DNA of 64,000 nt, taken from positions 13,923 to 77,922 of the forward strand of contig NZ_CAMLFY010000009.1 in assembly GCF_946479415.1 (NCBI RefSeq), given 5' to 3'. Shown here piece by piece: positions 41,625-49,477 of this stretch. A program made the translations under genes and the position numbers. The notes beneath the pieces were generated by a model. It made no database searches and was not told where the DNA came from. It saw only the letters and a program-made list of their open reading frames with translations. This DNA is from an uncultured Shinella sp. Lineage in GTDB: Bacteria > Pseudomonadota > Alphaproteobacteria > Rhizobiales > Rhizobiaceae. Position 1 is the first letter of the stretch. Every line of letters starts with the position of its first letter.

Positions 41625-42792
41625 GAACGCCCATCGTCACAATCCGCCGCCCGAGGCGATGGCCTACCTGGAAGGCAAGGGCTTTAAGCCGGCTTTCCAT
41701 TGGCAGGACGTCTGGGCAGAAGAGCACGCCCATTCCTTCACGGTCGCCAAGGCCATGGAGATGGACGTGCTCAAGGCGCTGCGCGAGGAGGTCGAGCGGG
41801 CCGTACGCGAGGGCGTGCCTTTCAATCAATTCCGAGAGGCGCTGACACCTCGCCTGCAGGCGCTCGGCTGGTGGGGCAAAAAGCGGATGGTCGACTCAGC
41901 GGATGGCCAGGAGAAGATCGTCCAGCTCGGCAGTCCGCGCCGCCTTCAAACGATCTACTGGGGCAATACCAGGACGGCCTATGCTGCCGGCCAGTGGGAG
42001 CGCGCGCAGCGCACGAAGGGCGGCCTGCCGTATTTCATCTACGAGTTGGGGCCGAGCGAGAACCACCGCCCGCACCATGTCGCGCTGCAGGGCACCCGCT
42101 TGCCGGTCGACCATTCATTTTGGGACACGCACTTCTGCCCGAATGGCTGGGGCTGCAAATGCCGCCTCCGCCAGATCTCGCAGTTTGAGTGCGACGAGCT
42201 AGGGGGCGTCAGCGACGATCCGGTCATCACCTGGAAGGAGTTCCGCAACAAACGCACCGGCGAAATCACACGGGTGCCCGAGGGTGTCGATCCGGGCTGG
42301 CACACCAATCCCGGCAAGGCACGGGCGAAGACGCTGGTCAGCTCCCTGTCCGAGCGTTTGGGGCAGGCCCCGATCGCCGAGGCCAAGAAAGTGATCGCGG
42401 ACTTCTGGGACAGCCGCGCACCGGAAGCATACATGCGCATGGCCGAGCAGGTGGATCTTCCCGTCGCGGTCGCGCCGGCGCTGTCAGCCGAGCTGGGTGC
42501 GAAGGGTACGCTGATCTCCGTCAGCAACCGCGCCATCGAGGTCAAGACCGAGAAGCACGCGATGACCGAGCTGAAGCGGTTCGGCGAATTCCAGTCGATG
42601 ATTGACGCGGGCGAGAAGATCGTGCGGCCGGACGGGAGCCGGCAATTCTGGAAGCGCCTGGACGGGACTTACTTCGTCGGCGCCGTGCGCAAAATGGCCT
42701 CGGGTTTCCTGCGCCTGGTCACATTCCATTCGGCAAGTCCCGATCGGCTCGACCAGGTCAGGCGTGTTGAAGGGCGTATAAAGGGGGATTGA
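41617..42792 (+). CDS. Head morphogenesis protein (MuF/gp30) with C-terminal nuclease-like domain
   Basis: Predicted 391-aa minor head protein. The MuF domain contains RLQTIYWGNTRTAYAAGQWERAQRT, YELGPSENHRPHHVALQGTRLPVDHSFWDTHFCPNGWGCKCRLRQIS with paired cysteines. After about residue 285 a second domain starts (LISVSNRAIEVKTEKHAMTELKRF ... WKRLDGTYFVGAVRKMASGFLRLVTFH). This tail resembles the barnase/EndoU/colicin/RelE-like (PBECR) nuclease domains often fused to MuF. Such proteins may be injected with the DNA. The nuclease call is by pattern only. Confidence 0.85.
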   Translation: MAENAHRHNPPPEAMAYLEGKGFKPAFHWQDVWAEEHAHSFTVAKAMEMDVLKALREEVERAVREGVPFNQFREALTPRLQALGWWGKKRMVDSADGQEKIVQLGSPRRLQTIYWGNTRTAYAAGQWERAQRTKGGLPYFIYELGPSENHRPHHVALQGTRLPVDHSFWDTHFCPNGWGCKCRLRQISQFECDELGGVSDDPVITWKEFRNKRTGEITRVPEGVDPGWHTNPGKARAKTLVSSLSERLGQAPIAEAKKVIADFWDSRAPEAYMRMAEQVDLPVAVAPALSAELGAKGTLISVSNRAIEVKTEKHAMTELKRFGEFQSMIDAGEKIVRPDGSRQFWKRLDGTYFVGAVRKMASGFLRLVTFHSASPDRLDQVRRVEGRIKGD

Positions 42793-42911
42793 TGCGCGCG
42801 GAGGACGTGATCCCTCCCAGCCCTCAAACGGACAGCACACTGATCGGCGCGCACGAAGATAATACCCGCATCGACCGCGAAACTCAATCTCTGGGCATCA
42901 TCCTGCAATAA
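42792..42911 (+). CDS. Possible 39-aa ORF after MuF
   Basis: An ATG overlapping the MuF stop (TGATG at 42790-42794) behind AAGGGGG opens 39 codons (MRAEDVIPPSPQTDSTLIGA...). Coupling and ribosome site argue for translation; small size and lack of homology argue against. The rest of the gap to 43115 has no other gene. Confidence 0.4.
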   Translation: MRAEDVIPPSPQTDSTLIGAHEDNTRIDRETQSLGIILQ

Positions 42912-43115
42912 CGGCCGCAGAAGCGTGATCGAGGTTTAATCCGAGCTACCGAGCCCGCGACACGGAAAAACGCTTCAGCGGCCTTTAATCCACCCTTAAA
43001 AATGATTTGCGCCCGCGCTGAAGGATGCCCCTTGCGGCGACGCGCCGGCTGGACTAGGTTTTCACCATCCGGCCCGCAGAATTCGCGCCGGGTATTTCCC
43101 CCAGACTGGTGATAG

Positions 43116-43133
43116 GGGTCCATTTTTGGACCC
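43116..43133. promoter_or_regulatory. Late-promoter palindrome 2 (head operon)
   Basis: GGGTCCA-TTTT-TGGACCC is a perfect inverted repeat with a 4-bp spacer, 9 bp upstream of the ATG at 43142. Its 16-bp core differs from site 1 by one base, and the preceding TGATAG is shared. Downstream TATTTT may serve as a -10. The position equals that of the Mu promoter before gene I. Confidence 0.7.
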
Positions 43134-43141
43134 TCTATTTT

Positions 43142-44143
43142 ATGGCCGCCATCGCCGATGGTCCGGCCATGTCAAAGCTTCTCGCCGCCATCCTCTGCTC
43201 GCAACTCCTTCCGGAAGGCAACGCCGCGCCGGATTGGATCCTGCTCGTCCCCGCCGGCGAGATTGTCGCGCGCGATGGCCGCGAATTCACGAACCTGACG
43301 CCCGACGCCGTCGTGACCGCCTTCCGTGACGACCGCAAGGACATGCCCGTCGACTATGAACATGCGACGCACCTTCGCGCACCGGAAGGTCTCTCGGCGC
43401 CGGCCGTCGCCTGGGTCGATGACGTCGACGTGCGCGATGGTGCGATCTGGGGGCATGTGTCCTGGAACGCGGACGGTCGCGCCGCCGTCGAGAGCAAAGC
43501 CTACCGCTACATTTCCCCCGTCGTTCACCCCGACGAGAAGCGCAACGTTGCCCGGATTTCGTCCGTCGCCCTGACGAATGACCCCGCGCTTTACCTGCCG
43601 GCGCTCCTGCGCCGCGATCAACCCGAAAAGGAAACTGACATGCTGAAAGCCATCGCGCTTGCCCTCGGCTTGGCCGAGGCCGCTTCCGAAGCGGAAATCC
43701 TGTCCAAGATCGGCGCCAACAAGACGGACACCGAGCTGCTCACCCGCAAGGCCGAGAAGCCTGACCCGCAGCTCTTCGTCGCCCGCAAGGATCACGACGC
43801 CGTCGTGGAGCTTTGCTCTCAGCAGAAAACCGAGATCGAGACCCTGAAAAGCGCAGACCTCGACCGCGCCGTCACGGCCGCCGTCGAAGGCGCCATTGCC
43901 GGCGGCAAGGTCATCCCCGCCGTGAAGGATAGCGAGATCGAGCTTTGCCGCGCCATCGGGGTCGCGAAGTACGAGGAGCGCCTGTCCCGCATGGCTGCGA
44001 TCGTCAAGCCCGGTGAAGGACAGGCCGCCCGCGAAGCCGAAACTCTGAAGTCAGCAGCCCTCACCGATGCCGAAGTCGCGATGTGCCGCCGCCTCGGCCT
44101 CAAGGAAGAGGACTTCCGCAAAACCCGCGACGACGCGGCCTAA
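43142..44143 (+). CDS. Head protease/scaffold (Mu gpI-like)
   Basis: Predicted 333-aa protein of the Mu I family. The N-terminal protease part carries LVPAGEIVARDGREFTNLTPDAVV, MPVDYEHATHLRAPEGLSAPAVAWVDDVDV with a conserved His, and SKAYRYISPVVHPDEKRNVARISSVALTNDPAL. From residue 167 a scaffold part begins at an internal start (see 43640). It processes and shapes the prohead and then degrades the scaffold. ATG 43142 lies directly downstream of palindrome 2, leaving an unusually short leader of a few bases. Confidence 0.85.
   Translation: MAAIADGPAMSKLLAAILCSQLLPEGNAAPDWILLVPAGEIVARDGREFTNLTPDAVVTAFRDDRKDMPVDYEHATHLRAPEGLSAPAVAWVDDVDVRDGAIWGHVSWNADGRAAVESKAYRYISPVVHPDEKRNVARISSVALTNDPALYLPALLRRDQPEKETDMLKAIALALGLAEAASEAEILSKIGANKTDTELLTRKAEKPDPQLFVARKDHDAVVELCSQQKTEIETLKSADLDRAVTAAVEGAIAGGKVIPAVKDSEIELCRAIGVAKYEERLSRMAAIVKPGEGQAAREAETLKSAALTDAEVAMCRRLGLKEEDFRKTRDDAA
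43640..44143 (+). CDS. Nested scaffold protein from internal start (Mu gpZ-like)
   Basis: An in-frame ATG at 43640 (MLKAIALALGLAEAASEAEIL) has AAAGGAA at 43627-43633, an ideal ribosome site inside a coding region. The resulting 167-aa product is helical with coiled-coil stretches, as scaffolds are. In phage Mu the scaffold Z is made the same way, from an internal start within gene I. The inference rests on this parallel and the ribosome site. Confidence 0.65.
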   Translation: MLKAIALALGLAEAASEAEILSKIGANKTDTELLTRKAEKPDPQLFVARKDHDAVVELCSQQKTEIETLKSADLDRAVTAAVEGAIAGGKVIPAVKDSEIELCRAIGVAKYEERLSRMAAIVKPGEGQAAREAETLKSAALTDAEVAMCRRLGLKEEDFRKTRDDAA

Positions 44144-44203
44144 GACCAAACCGGAAACCGAAACGGCGACCGATGACGGCGCCCCTCTGAAAGGAAATAT
44201 CGC

Positions 44204-44608
44204 ATGGCCGCCGCAGGACCGCGCAACACCATCACCCGCCAGGGCGACGATCGCGAGATTGGCGTCAAGGCAAACACCCGCATCTGGCAGGGCACGATCG
44301 CCGTCAACGACGCCGGCGTTGCCGCGCCTGGTCGCACCGCAACCGGCCTGGTGGCACTCGGCGTTGCCCAGGAGACCGCCGACAATCTCGGCGGTGCGGC
44401 CGGCGCCATCAAGGCGAAGATCCGGCGCGGCCCCTTCTACCTGAAGAATTCAGCCGGCGATCCGGTCACCGCCGCATCGATCGGCAAGGACGTCTTCATC
44501 GTCGATGACGAAACCGTGTCGGCGACGAACGCCGGCGGCAACACCCAGTCCGTTGCCGGCAAGTGCTTCGATCTCGACGCCGGCGGCGTCTGGGTCTCCA
44601 TCGGCTGA
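44204..44608 (+). CDS. Head decoration/capsid-associated protein candidate
   Basis: Predicted 134-aa beta-rich protein: REIGVKANTRIWQGTIAVNDAGVAAPGRTATGLVALGVAQETADN and KDVFIVDDETVSATNAGGNTQSVAGKCFDLDAGGVWVSIG. This pattern is typical of small capsid cement or DUF2190-like proteins sitting between scaffold and capsid genes. AAAGGAAA precedes the start. The call relies on position and beta-rich pattern. Confidence 0.65.
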   Translation: MAAAGPRNTITRQGDDREIGVKANTRIWQGTIAVNDAGVAAPGRTATGLVALGVAQETADNLGGAAGAIKAKIRRGPFYLKNSAGDPVTAASIGKDVFIVDDETVSATNAGGNTQSVAGKCFDLDAGGVWVSIG

Positions 44609-44646
44609 TCGGCCGCAACCCCCAACTCTCGCGAGAGCATCGACCG

Positions 44647-45546
44647 ATGATTATCAACAAGTCCAACCTTTCCCTTCTGAACACGGGCTACAAGACTGCC
44701 TTCCGTGGCGCCTTCAGCGCTGTCGCGCCGTCCTATCAGCGCGTCGCCACCGTCATCGCCTCGACGACGCTCATCGAAACGTACGGCTGGATGAAGGATC
44801 TCTCCGGCATGCGTGAGTGGGTCGGCGAGCGCTTCGTCAAGAACCTCGGTGACGAGGCCTACCAGCTTCGGAACAAGAAGTACGAAGAAACGGTCGCAGT
44901 GCCCCGCACCGCCATCGAGGACGATCAGTACGGCACGTATTCCACGGCCATCGCCATGATGGGCGAGAATGCCGCCAACTTGCCCGAAGAGCTGATCTAC
45001 CTCGAAACCCTGCCCAACGGCTTCACCTCGAAGTGCTACGACGGCCAGTACTTTTTCGACACCGACCATCCGGTCATGGACAAGGACGGCGTTGAATACT
45101 CGGTTTCCAACCGCCAGGCCGGCTCCTCGGATCCGTGGTTCCTGCTCTCGACCAACCGCACCCTGAAGCCGCTCATCTATCAGGAGCGCTCGAAACCCGA
45201 ACTGATCATCAAGGACGATCCGGAGACCTCCGACGACGTCTTCAATCGCGATGAATTCCGCTACGGCACCCGTGCGCGCGGCGCCGGCGGCTATGGCTTC
45301 TGGCAGTTCGGTTTCGGCTCGGAGGCAGAACTGACCATGACCAACTTCAAGTCGGCTCGCACGAGCATGCAGAAGGTGAAGCGCGACGGCGGAAAGCCCG
45401 GCGGCATCGTGCCGAACCTCCTGGTGGTCGGCCCCAGCAACGAGGACCGCGCCGACGAAATCATCAACGTCCAGCGCCTCGCCAACGGCCAGGACAACCC
45501 GATGTTCAAGAAGGTCGAAGTCCTCGTCGTTCCCTGGCTTCCCTGA
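44647..45546 (+). CDS. Major capsid protein (Mu gpT-like)
   Basis: Predicted 299-aa Mu-like major head subunit. Family features are MIINKSNLSLLNTGYKTAFRGAF, YGWMKDLSGMREWVGERFVKNL, VPRTAIEDDQYGTYSTAIAMMGENAANLPEELIY and a late NLLVVGPSNEDRADEIINVQR. It should adopt the HK97 fold and form the icosahedral shell. It follows the scaffold and decoration genes as in Mu. The start at 44647 removes an upstream extension that reads through the intergenic gap. Confidence 0.92.
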   Translation: MIINKSNLSLLNTGYKTAFRGAFSAVAPSYQRVATVIASTTLIETYGWMKDLSGMREWVGERFVKNLGDEAYQLRNKKYEETVAVPRTAIEDDQYGTYSTAIAMMGENAANLPEELIYLETLPNGFTSKCYDGQYFFDTDHPVMDKDGVEYSVSNRQAGSSDPWFLLSTNRTLKPLIYQERSKPELIIKDDPETSDDVFNRDEFRYGTRARGAGGYGFWQFGFGSEAELTMTNFKSARTSMQKVKRDGGKPGGIVPNLLVVGPSNEDRADEIINVQRLANGQDNPMFKKVEVLVVPWLP

Positions 45547-45659
45547 CCCAGGCGCCGTGCGCGGCGTCCTTCCGCCGGCGGCTTTCCTCTCGGCCGCCGG
45601 CGGGTTTCCGGAAACGGGTGGCGCACCCGTTTCCCGAGACCCGCAAAGGAGAAAGCTAC

Positions 45660-45884
45660 ATGGCCCCGAAAAACCAGAACGAGAATGCCGGCGACAACAA
45701 GCCGGGCGACGCCGGCGACGAAGAACGCCCCGGCCGCACCGTCAAGCTCATGTCCGTCAACGGCATCCGCCGCGCCGGCATCCGCTTCCCGGCCGGCCAG
45801 GAGATCCCCGTAGACCTCGATAAACTGAGCGAGGACCAGCTCAAGGCGCTGGAAGCCGAAAAGGAACTCCGCCCGGTTCGCTGA
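45660..45884 (+). CDS. HI1506-type small head-tail region protein
   Basis: Predicted 74-aa protein. A disordered polar N-terminus (GDNKPGDAGDEERPG) precedes KLMSVNGIRRAGIRFPAGQEIPVDLDKLSEDQLKALEAEKELRPVR, similar to the HI1506 family found after the capsid gene of Mu-like phages. AAAGGAGA precedes the start. The 113 bp before it and 132 bp after it hold no other gene. Confidence 0.7.
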   Translation: MAPKNQNENAGDNKPGDAGDEERPGRTVKLMSVNGIRRAGIRFPAGQEIPVDLDKLSEDQLKALEAEKELRPVR

Positions 45885-46016
45885 AATACCGGCCGGGAGC
45901 GCCGCGATAGGAGGCCGCCAGCGTCGTGCGCGGCGACACCTGAAGCCCACCGAGTGGATTGAAAGCCCCTACGGGACCACCGGGAACAGCGGCAATTTCC
46001 ACGAAGGATGAAGCCT

Positions 46017-46463
46017 ATGACCCAGTATGCGACCATTGCCGATCTGGAGCTGGCCCACGGCACGGGGTTCATCCTGAAACTTTCCGACCGCGAGGGCACG
46101 CGCCAGCGCAATGACGCCACCCTGGATGCGGCCCTCGTCCGCGCCACCAGCCTGGCCAACAGCTACATCGACAAGAAGTACCGCGTTCCGCTGGCGAGCC
46201 CGCCCGACTTCATGGTCTCGGCCGTCATGGACGTCGCCGTCTATATGCTGGCGCGCAACCCGATCACGCCGACAGAGGAGATGCGCAAGCGCTATGACGA
46301 CGCGATGAAGCTCTTCGAGAAGGTCTCGAAGGGCGACGTCACTCTCGCAGGCAACGAACCGGCCGACACGCCCGATACCGGCATGCCCGGCGCGACAGGC
46401 TCAAACGACGTTTTTGTTATCTCCCGCGAGCGGTACTTCACCCGGAAGACGGAGATCCTTTGA
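46017..46463 (+). CDS. Mu gp36-like protein (DUF1320)
   Basis: Predicted 148-aa head-completion protein. The DUF1320 pattern is YATIADLELAHGTGFILKLSDREGTRQRNDATLDAALVRATSLANSYIDKKYRVPL followed by AVMDVAVYMLARNPITPTEEMRKRYDDAMKLFEKVSKGDVTL. It belongs to the gp6/gp36 connector class. The ATG at 46017 is preferred over 46008 because GAAGG sits at proper spacing. Confidence 0.88.
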   Translation: MTQYATIADLELAHGTGFILKLSDREGTRQRNDATLDAALVRATSLANSYIDKKYRVPLASPPDFMVSAVMDVAVYMLARNPITPTEEMRKRYDDAMKLFEKVSKGDVTLAGNEPADTPDTGMPGATGSNDVFVISRERYFTRKTEIL

Positions 46464-46464
46464 G

Positions 46465-46944
46465 ATGGCCGTAAGGATCGTTGCAAGCGGCTTTAACGAA
46501 GCCGCCGCCGTCATTGCCCGTATCGCGTCGCCCAACGTGCCGCAGTATCTCGACGAGCTGGGGTCGCTCGTCACATCCCAGACCCAGCGCCGTATCCGAT
46601 CGGAAAAGACGTCACCTGCAGGCGAGGCCTGGAAGGCGAACGCTGAAGGGACATCGACGCTGTTTCAGTCGGGCGCGCTCGATGACAGCATCCACCACGA
46701 AGTGGGCGGCGCCGAGGTCGAGGTCGGCTCGAACCTGATCTATGCCGGCATTCACCAGTTCGGCGGCGACATCATCCCAAAATCCAAGAACGCCTTGGCC
46801 TTCAGCGTCGGCGGAGACTTCGTCCTGGCGAAGAAGGTTCACATCCCAGCCCGCACCTATGCCGGCATCTCCGGAGCGAACGCGACCGAGATCGTCAGCT
46901 TTACCGAGGGCTTTATCGTGAGGAGCGCCGGCGATGCTGGTTGA
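46465..46944 (+). CDS. Virion morphogenesis protein (Mu gpG-like)
   Basis: Predicted 159-aa protein of the phage virion morphogenesis family: YLDELGSLVTSQTQRRIRSEKTSPAGEAWKANAEGTSTLFQSGALDDSIHHEV, VGSNLIYAGIHQFGGDI, and HIPARTYAGISGANATEI. In Mu, gpG completes heads before tail joining. It begins 1 bp after the previous stop and overlaps the next gene by 11 bp. Confidence 0.88.
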   Translation: MAVRIVASGFNEAAAVIARIASPNVPQYLDELGSLVTSQTQRRIRSEKTSPAGEAWKANAEGTSTLFQSGALDDSIHHEVGGAEVEVGSNLIYAGIHQFGGDIIPKSKNALAFSVGGDFVLAKKVHIPARTYAGISGANATEIVSFTEGFIVRSAGDAG

Positions 46945-47476
46945 AGTCAACGAGCGCCTGGTCAAGGTTCTGGCAGCGGCTCACCCCGAATTCCGCGACG
47001 TCGGCCGCCACCATGGCCGCATGACGATCGAAGCTATCAAGGATCTCGTCGTCTTTTCGCCGGCGCTGCGCGTGGGGCCGTTTGGCAAGATCGTGCCGCG
47101 CCTTCAGCCGAACGGCGAAACAGAACTGACGGTACCGTTCGCCGCCGCCGTCATTGCATCGGAAGGCGGCAACCTCGACAGCCAGGACAAGGCCATCAAG
47201 CTCGCGCTTGATATTGCGGGTACGCTGAACGGCTTTGCCCCCGGCCAGGCCAACGAGGACAGCGACTGGCCGGCGATACCTGGCGTCGGTCTCTGCCATG
47301 ACGTGGCGATCGATATCGCCGCCGGTGAGGAACTGGAAGAGGCGGGCATCGCCCTATGGGTCTGCCTTTTCAAGGTCTGCTTCACCGTTGGCCCCGATCG
47401 TGCCTATGCCGAGGCGGCCTCCGCCGTCGACCTGGAGTTCACGCCGCGCGTCGATCCGCTGGAGGTCGACGTATGA
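46934..47476 (+). CDS. Mu gp37-like protein (DUF1834)
   Basis: Predicted 180-aa protein: a short N-terminal helix (LVEVNERLVKVLAAAHPEF), DLVVFSPALRVGPFGKIVPRLQPNGETELTVPFAAAVI, and a C-terminal beta segment DLEFTPRVDPLEVDV. It sits in the gp37 position, at the head-tail boundary, and is probably a tail-terminator or connector component. Overlaps both neighbouring genes. Confidence 0.78.
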   Translation: MLVEVNERLVKVLAAAHPEFRDVGRHHGRMTIEAIKDLVVFSPALRVGPFGKIVPRLQPNGETELTVPFAAAVIASEGGNLDSQDKAIKLALDIAGTLNGFAPGQANEDSDWPAIPGVGLCHDVAIDIAAGEELEEAGIALWVCLFKVCFTVGPDRAYAEAASAVDLEFTPRVDPLEVDV

Positions 47477-48012
47477 GCGACGCGTTTCTCCAGCGCCACC
47501 TTATCCGCCAGACGATCGAGACCCGCGAATTGAAGCGGCGCCTGCTCAACCAAATGCGCGAGGGCACAGTCGTCGAGCACCACCCCGACGATCCGCGCAA
47601 GATCCGCGTCGACGTTGGCCCGGAAGGCACGCCGGTGCATTCGCCCTGGATCGAGTTCTCCGAACGCTCCGGTGCGGTCAAGACGATCTCCCGGCCGTCG
47701 ATCGGCGAGCGCGTGACGGTGCTCTCTCCGGACGGCGAGCTGGGCCTTGCCTCCCGCGTCATCCTCGGCGGCTTCTCGAAGAAGAACGAACACCCCGAAC
47801 AGGCGGCGGACGGCGAACTGGTGCAGACGATCGGCGGATCCGTCTTCCGCTTCCATGGTGGTGGCCTGGACATCAAGGGCAGGCTTCATGTCGAGGGGGA
47901 CGTCACGGCCGCTGGCGGCACCTTCGAGCACGAAGGCGTTTTCGTCGGCAACACGCACAAGCACACCGACGTCATCCCCGGAGGCGGCCTCTCCGGCCCG
48001 CCCCAAGACTGA
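47473..48012 (+). CDS. Baseplate assembly protein V (spike, gp45-like)
   Basis: Predicted 179-aa baseplate protein. The N-terminal coiled part (QRHLIRQTIETRELKRRLLNQMREGTVVEHH) leads to an OB-type domain (IRVDVGPEGTPVHSPWIEFSERSG, GERVTVLSPDGELGLASRVILGG), then a beta-helical spike end (GGSVFRFHGGGLDIKGRLHVEGDVTA) with NTHKHTDVIPGGG, whose HKH region may bind iron at the tip as in P2 V. Overlaps gp37 by 4 bp. Confidence 0.88.
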   Translation: MSDAFLQRHLIRQTIETRELKRRLLNQMREGTVVEHHPDDPRKIRVDVGPEGTPVHSPWIEFSERSGAVKTISRPSIGERVTVLSPDGELGLASRVILGGFSKKNEHPEQAADGELVQTIGGSVFRFHGGGLDIKGRLHVEGDVTAAGGTFEHEGVFVGNTHKHTDVIPGGGLSGPPQD

Positions 48013-48023
48013 AGGAAAAGCCC

Positions 48024-48245
48024 ATGGAAAAGAAATCCTATGAAGTCCTCACGGGCATCTGGCCCCGCAAGGACCCTGTCGGCGCCGGCGCCATTGTCGA
48101 GCTGACCGAGGTCGAGGCCAAATATTCCGTCCTTTCCGGCGACCTGAAGCTAGCCAAGGAAAAGCGTGCGCCGAAACCGAAGGTCGAGAACCCGCCCGCC
48201 GGCGGCGCTGGCGAGCCCGGCGCAGGGGAAGGCGAAGGGGCTTGA
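48024..48245 (+). CDS. Small hypothetical baseplate-region protein
   Basis: Predicted 73-aa protein. EVLTGIWPRKDPVGAGAIVELTEVEAKYSVLSGDLKLA is a compact beta unit, followed by a Lys/Pro/Gly tail rich in AGEPGAGEGEG. It resembles small HI1506-like proteins near tail genes, similar in layout to the product at 45660. GAAGGAAA precedes the start. Confidence 0.6.
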   Translation: MEKKSYEVLTGIWPRKDPVGAGAIVELTEVEAKYSVLSGDLKLAKEKRAPKPKVENPPAGGAGEPGAGEGEGA

Positions 48246-48248
48246 ACC

Positions 48249-48626
48249 ATGCGTACGCCACGCGGGCTTGACCGGCAGACATTCGAGATCGTCGAGGGGT
48301 GGCCCTATGTTCTGGGTCTGCTCACCGACGTCATCGAGACGCGCACGGGAACGCTGGTGCTCCGCCGTGGCTACGGCTCAGAAATCCCTGCCTTCGTCGA
48401 TGCGCCCGGCAACCGCGTGCAGATACTCGCCATGCTCGCGGATCTCGCCATGGCCTGCGACAGCATCCGCGACCTCGAAACGGGCGAGGCCGTGATCCGC
48501 TTCAGCTCGGCCGCCGAGATGGAAGCGGCGCGCGACGGCAAATACGACCTGGTCTGCACCTTCGACGATCTTTTCACCGGCACTCAACGAGAGGTGCCAA
48601 TCAGCCAGCTCCGGGGGATCGCATGA
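48249..48626 (+). CDS. Baseplate wedge protein W (GPW/gp25 family)
   Basis: Predicted 125-aa protein. Family features: an N-terminal LTDVIETRTGTLVLRRGYGSEIPAFVDAPGN and a C-terminal VICTFDDLFTGTQREV-type end. It corresponds to P2 W and T4 gp25 and joins baseplate wedges at the sheath. It overlaps the J-like gene by 4 bp. Confidence 0.87.
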   Translation: MRTPRGLDRQTFEIVEGWPYVLGLLTDVIETRTGTLVLRRGYGSEIPAFVDAPGNRVQILAMLADLAMACDSIRDLETGEAVIRFSSAAEMEAARDGKYDLVCTFDDLFTGTQREVPISQLRGIA

Positions 48627-49477
48627 CGTCCAGCGCTATCGACCTCTCCCGCCTTTCGCCGCCGGATGTCATTCGCCGTCCCGACTGGGAGGCGGATATA
48701 GCACTCCTGGTCGCGGATCTGTCCGAACGCCTGCCTGAATGGCGCGGCACCTTCCAGGGCGAAAGCTTCCGGAAGATTTGCCTTGCCTGGGCAAACCGTC
48801 TGGCGCTGAAGGACGAACAGCACAATATCGACGCACGCCAGATGCTGCTCGCTTATGCGACCGGCGGCAATCTTGAGCACCTGGCGGCAACCTATCACCG
48901 GGTGCAGCGCCTGGACGGCGAGAGCGACGACGCCCTGCGCGCCCGCGCCCAGTCGGCGCCCGAGGCCCGCGCCATCTACGGGCTGCCCGAGGGCGCCTAC
49001 ACCTTTCGCACCAGGACGAACTTCGGCGCCGAGCTGCGCGACGTGAAAGCGATAAACCGGGGCACCGGCCGCGTCGAATTGCGCCTCCTGGGCAACGCCG
49101 CCGGCGGCGCCGTGACGGGCGATCTCCTTGTCCGCGTCTATCGCCATTTCGCGGGTGAGGACGGCAGCGCCTCGACGGATGTGCTCTCGGTCCTGCCAGC
49201 GATCGTCGAGGAGGTTCCCGTCTCGATCCGCATCACCATACCGCGCGGACCGGATGCCAGTGTGCTCCTCGAGGCGATTTCAAAGCAGCTTCAAAGCTAC
49301 GCCAATGCCCTCTTCAGGCTCGACGTCGGGCTCTATACCGACGCGCTCCTGGCCGCAGCACGCGTGCCGTCCGTGATCACGGTCGAAGCGGTCAACCTTC
49401 ACGCCCATATCCTTCCCAGGCCCGAGGTTGCCTTGCGCCTGCTCGTCACCATGCTAGAGCCGCAGGTGATCGGATGA
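48623..49477 (+). CDS. Baseplate J-like protein
   Basis: Predicted 284-aa baseplate wedge component (P2 J / Mu gp47 type). It opens with IDLSRLSPPDVIRRPDWEADIALLVADLSERLPEW, contains LLAYATGGNLEHLAATYHRVQR and EARAIYGLPEGAYTFRT, and ends in a beta-rich segment with VSIRITIPRG. The start overlaps gene W by 4 bp and the end overlaps the tail protein I gene by 4 bp. Confidence 0.88.
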   Translation: MTSSAIDLSRLSPPDVIRRPDWEADIALLVADLSERLPEWRGTFQGESFRKICLAWANRLALKDEQHNIDARQMLLAYATGGNLEHLAATYHRVQRLDGESDDALRARAQSAPEARAIYGLPEGAYTFRTRTNFGAELRDVKAINRGTGRVELRLLGNAAGGAVTGDLLVRVYRHFAGEDGSASTDVLSVLPAIVEEVPVSIRITIPRGPDASVLLEAISKQLQSYANALFRLDVGLYTDALLAAARVPSVITVEAVNLHAHILPRPEVALRLLVTMLEPQVIG

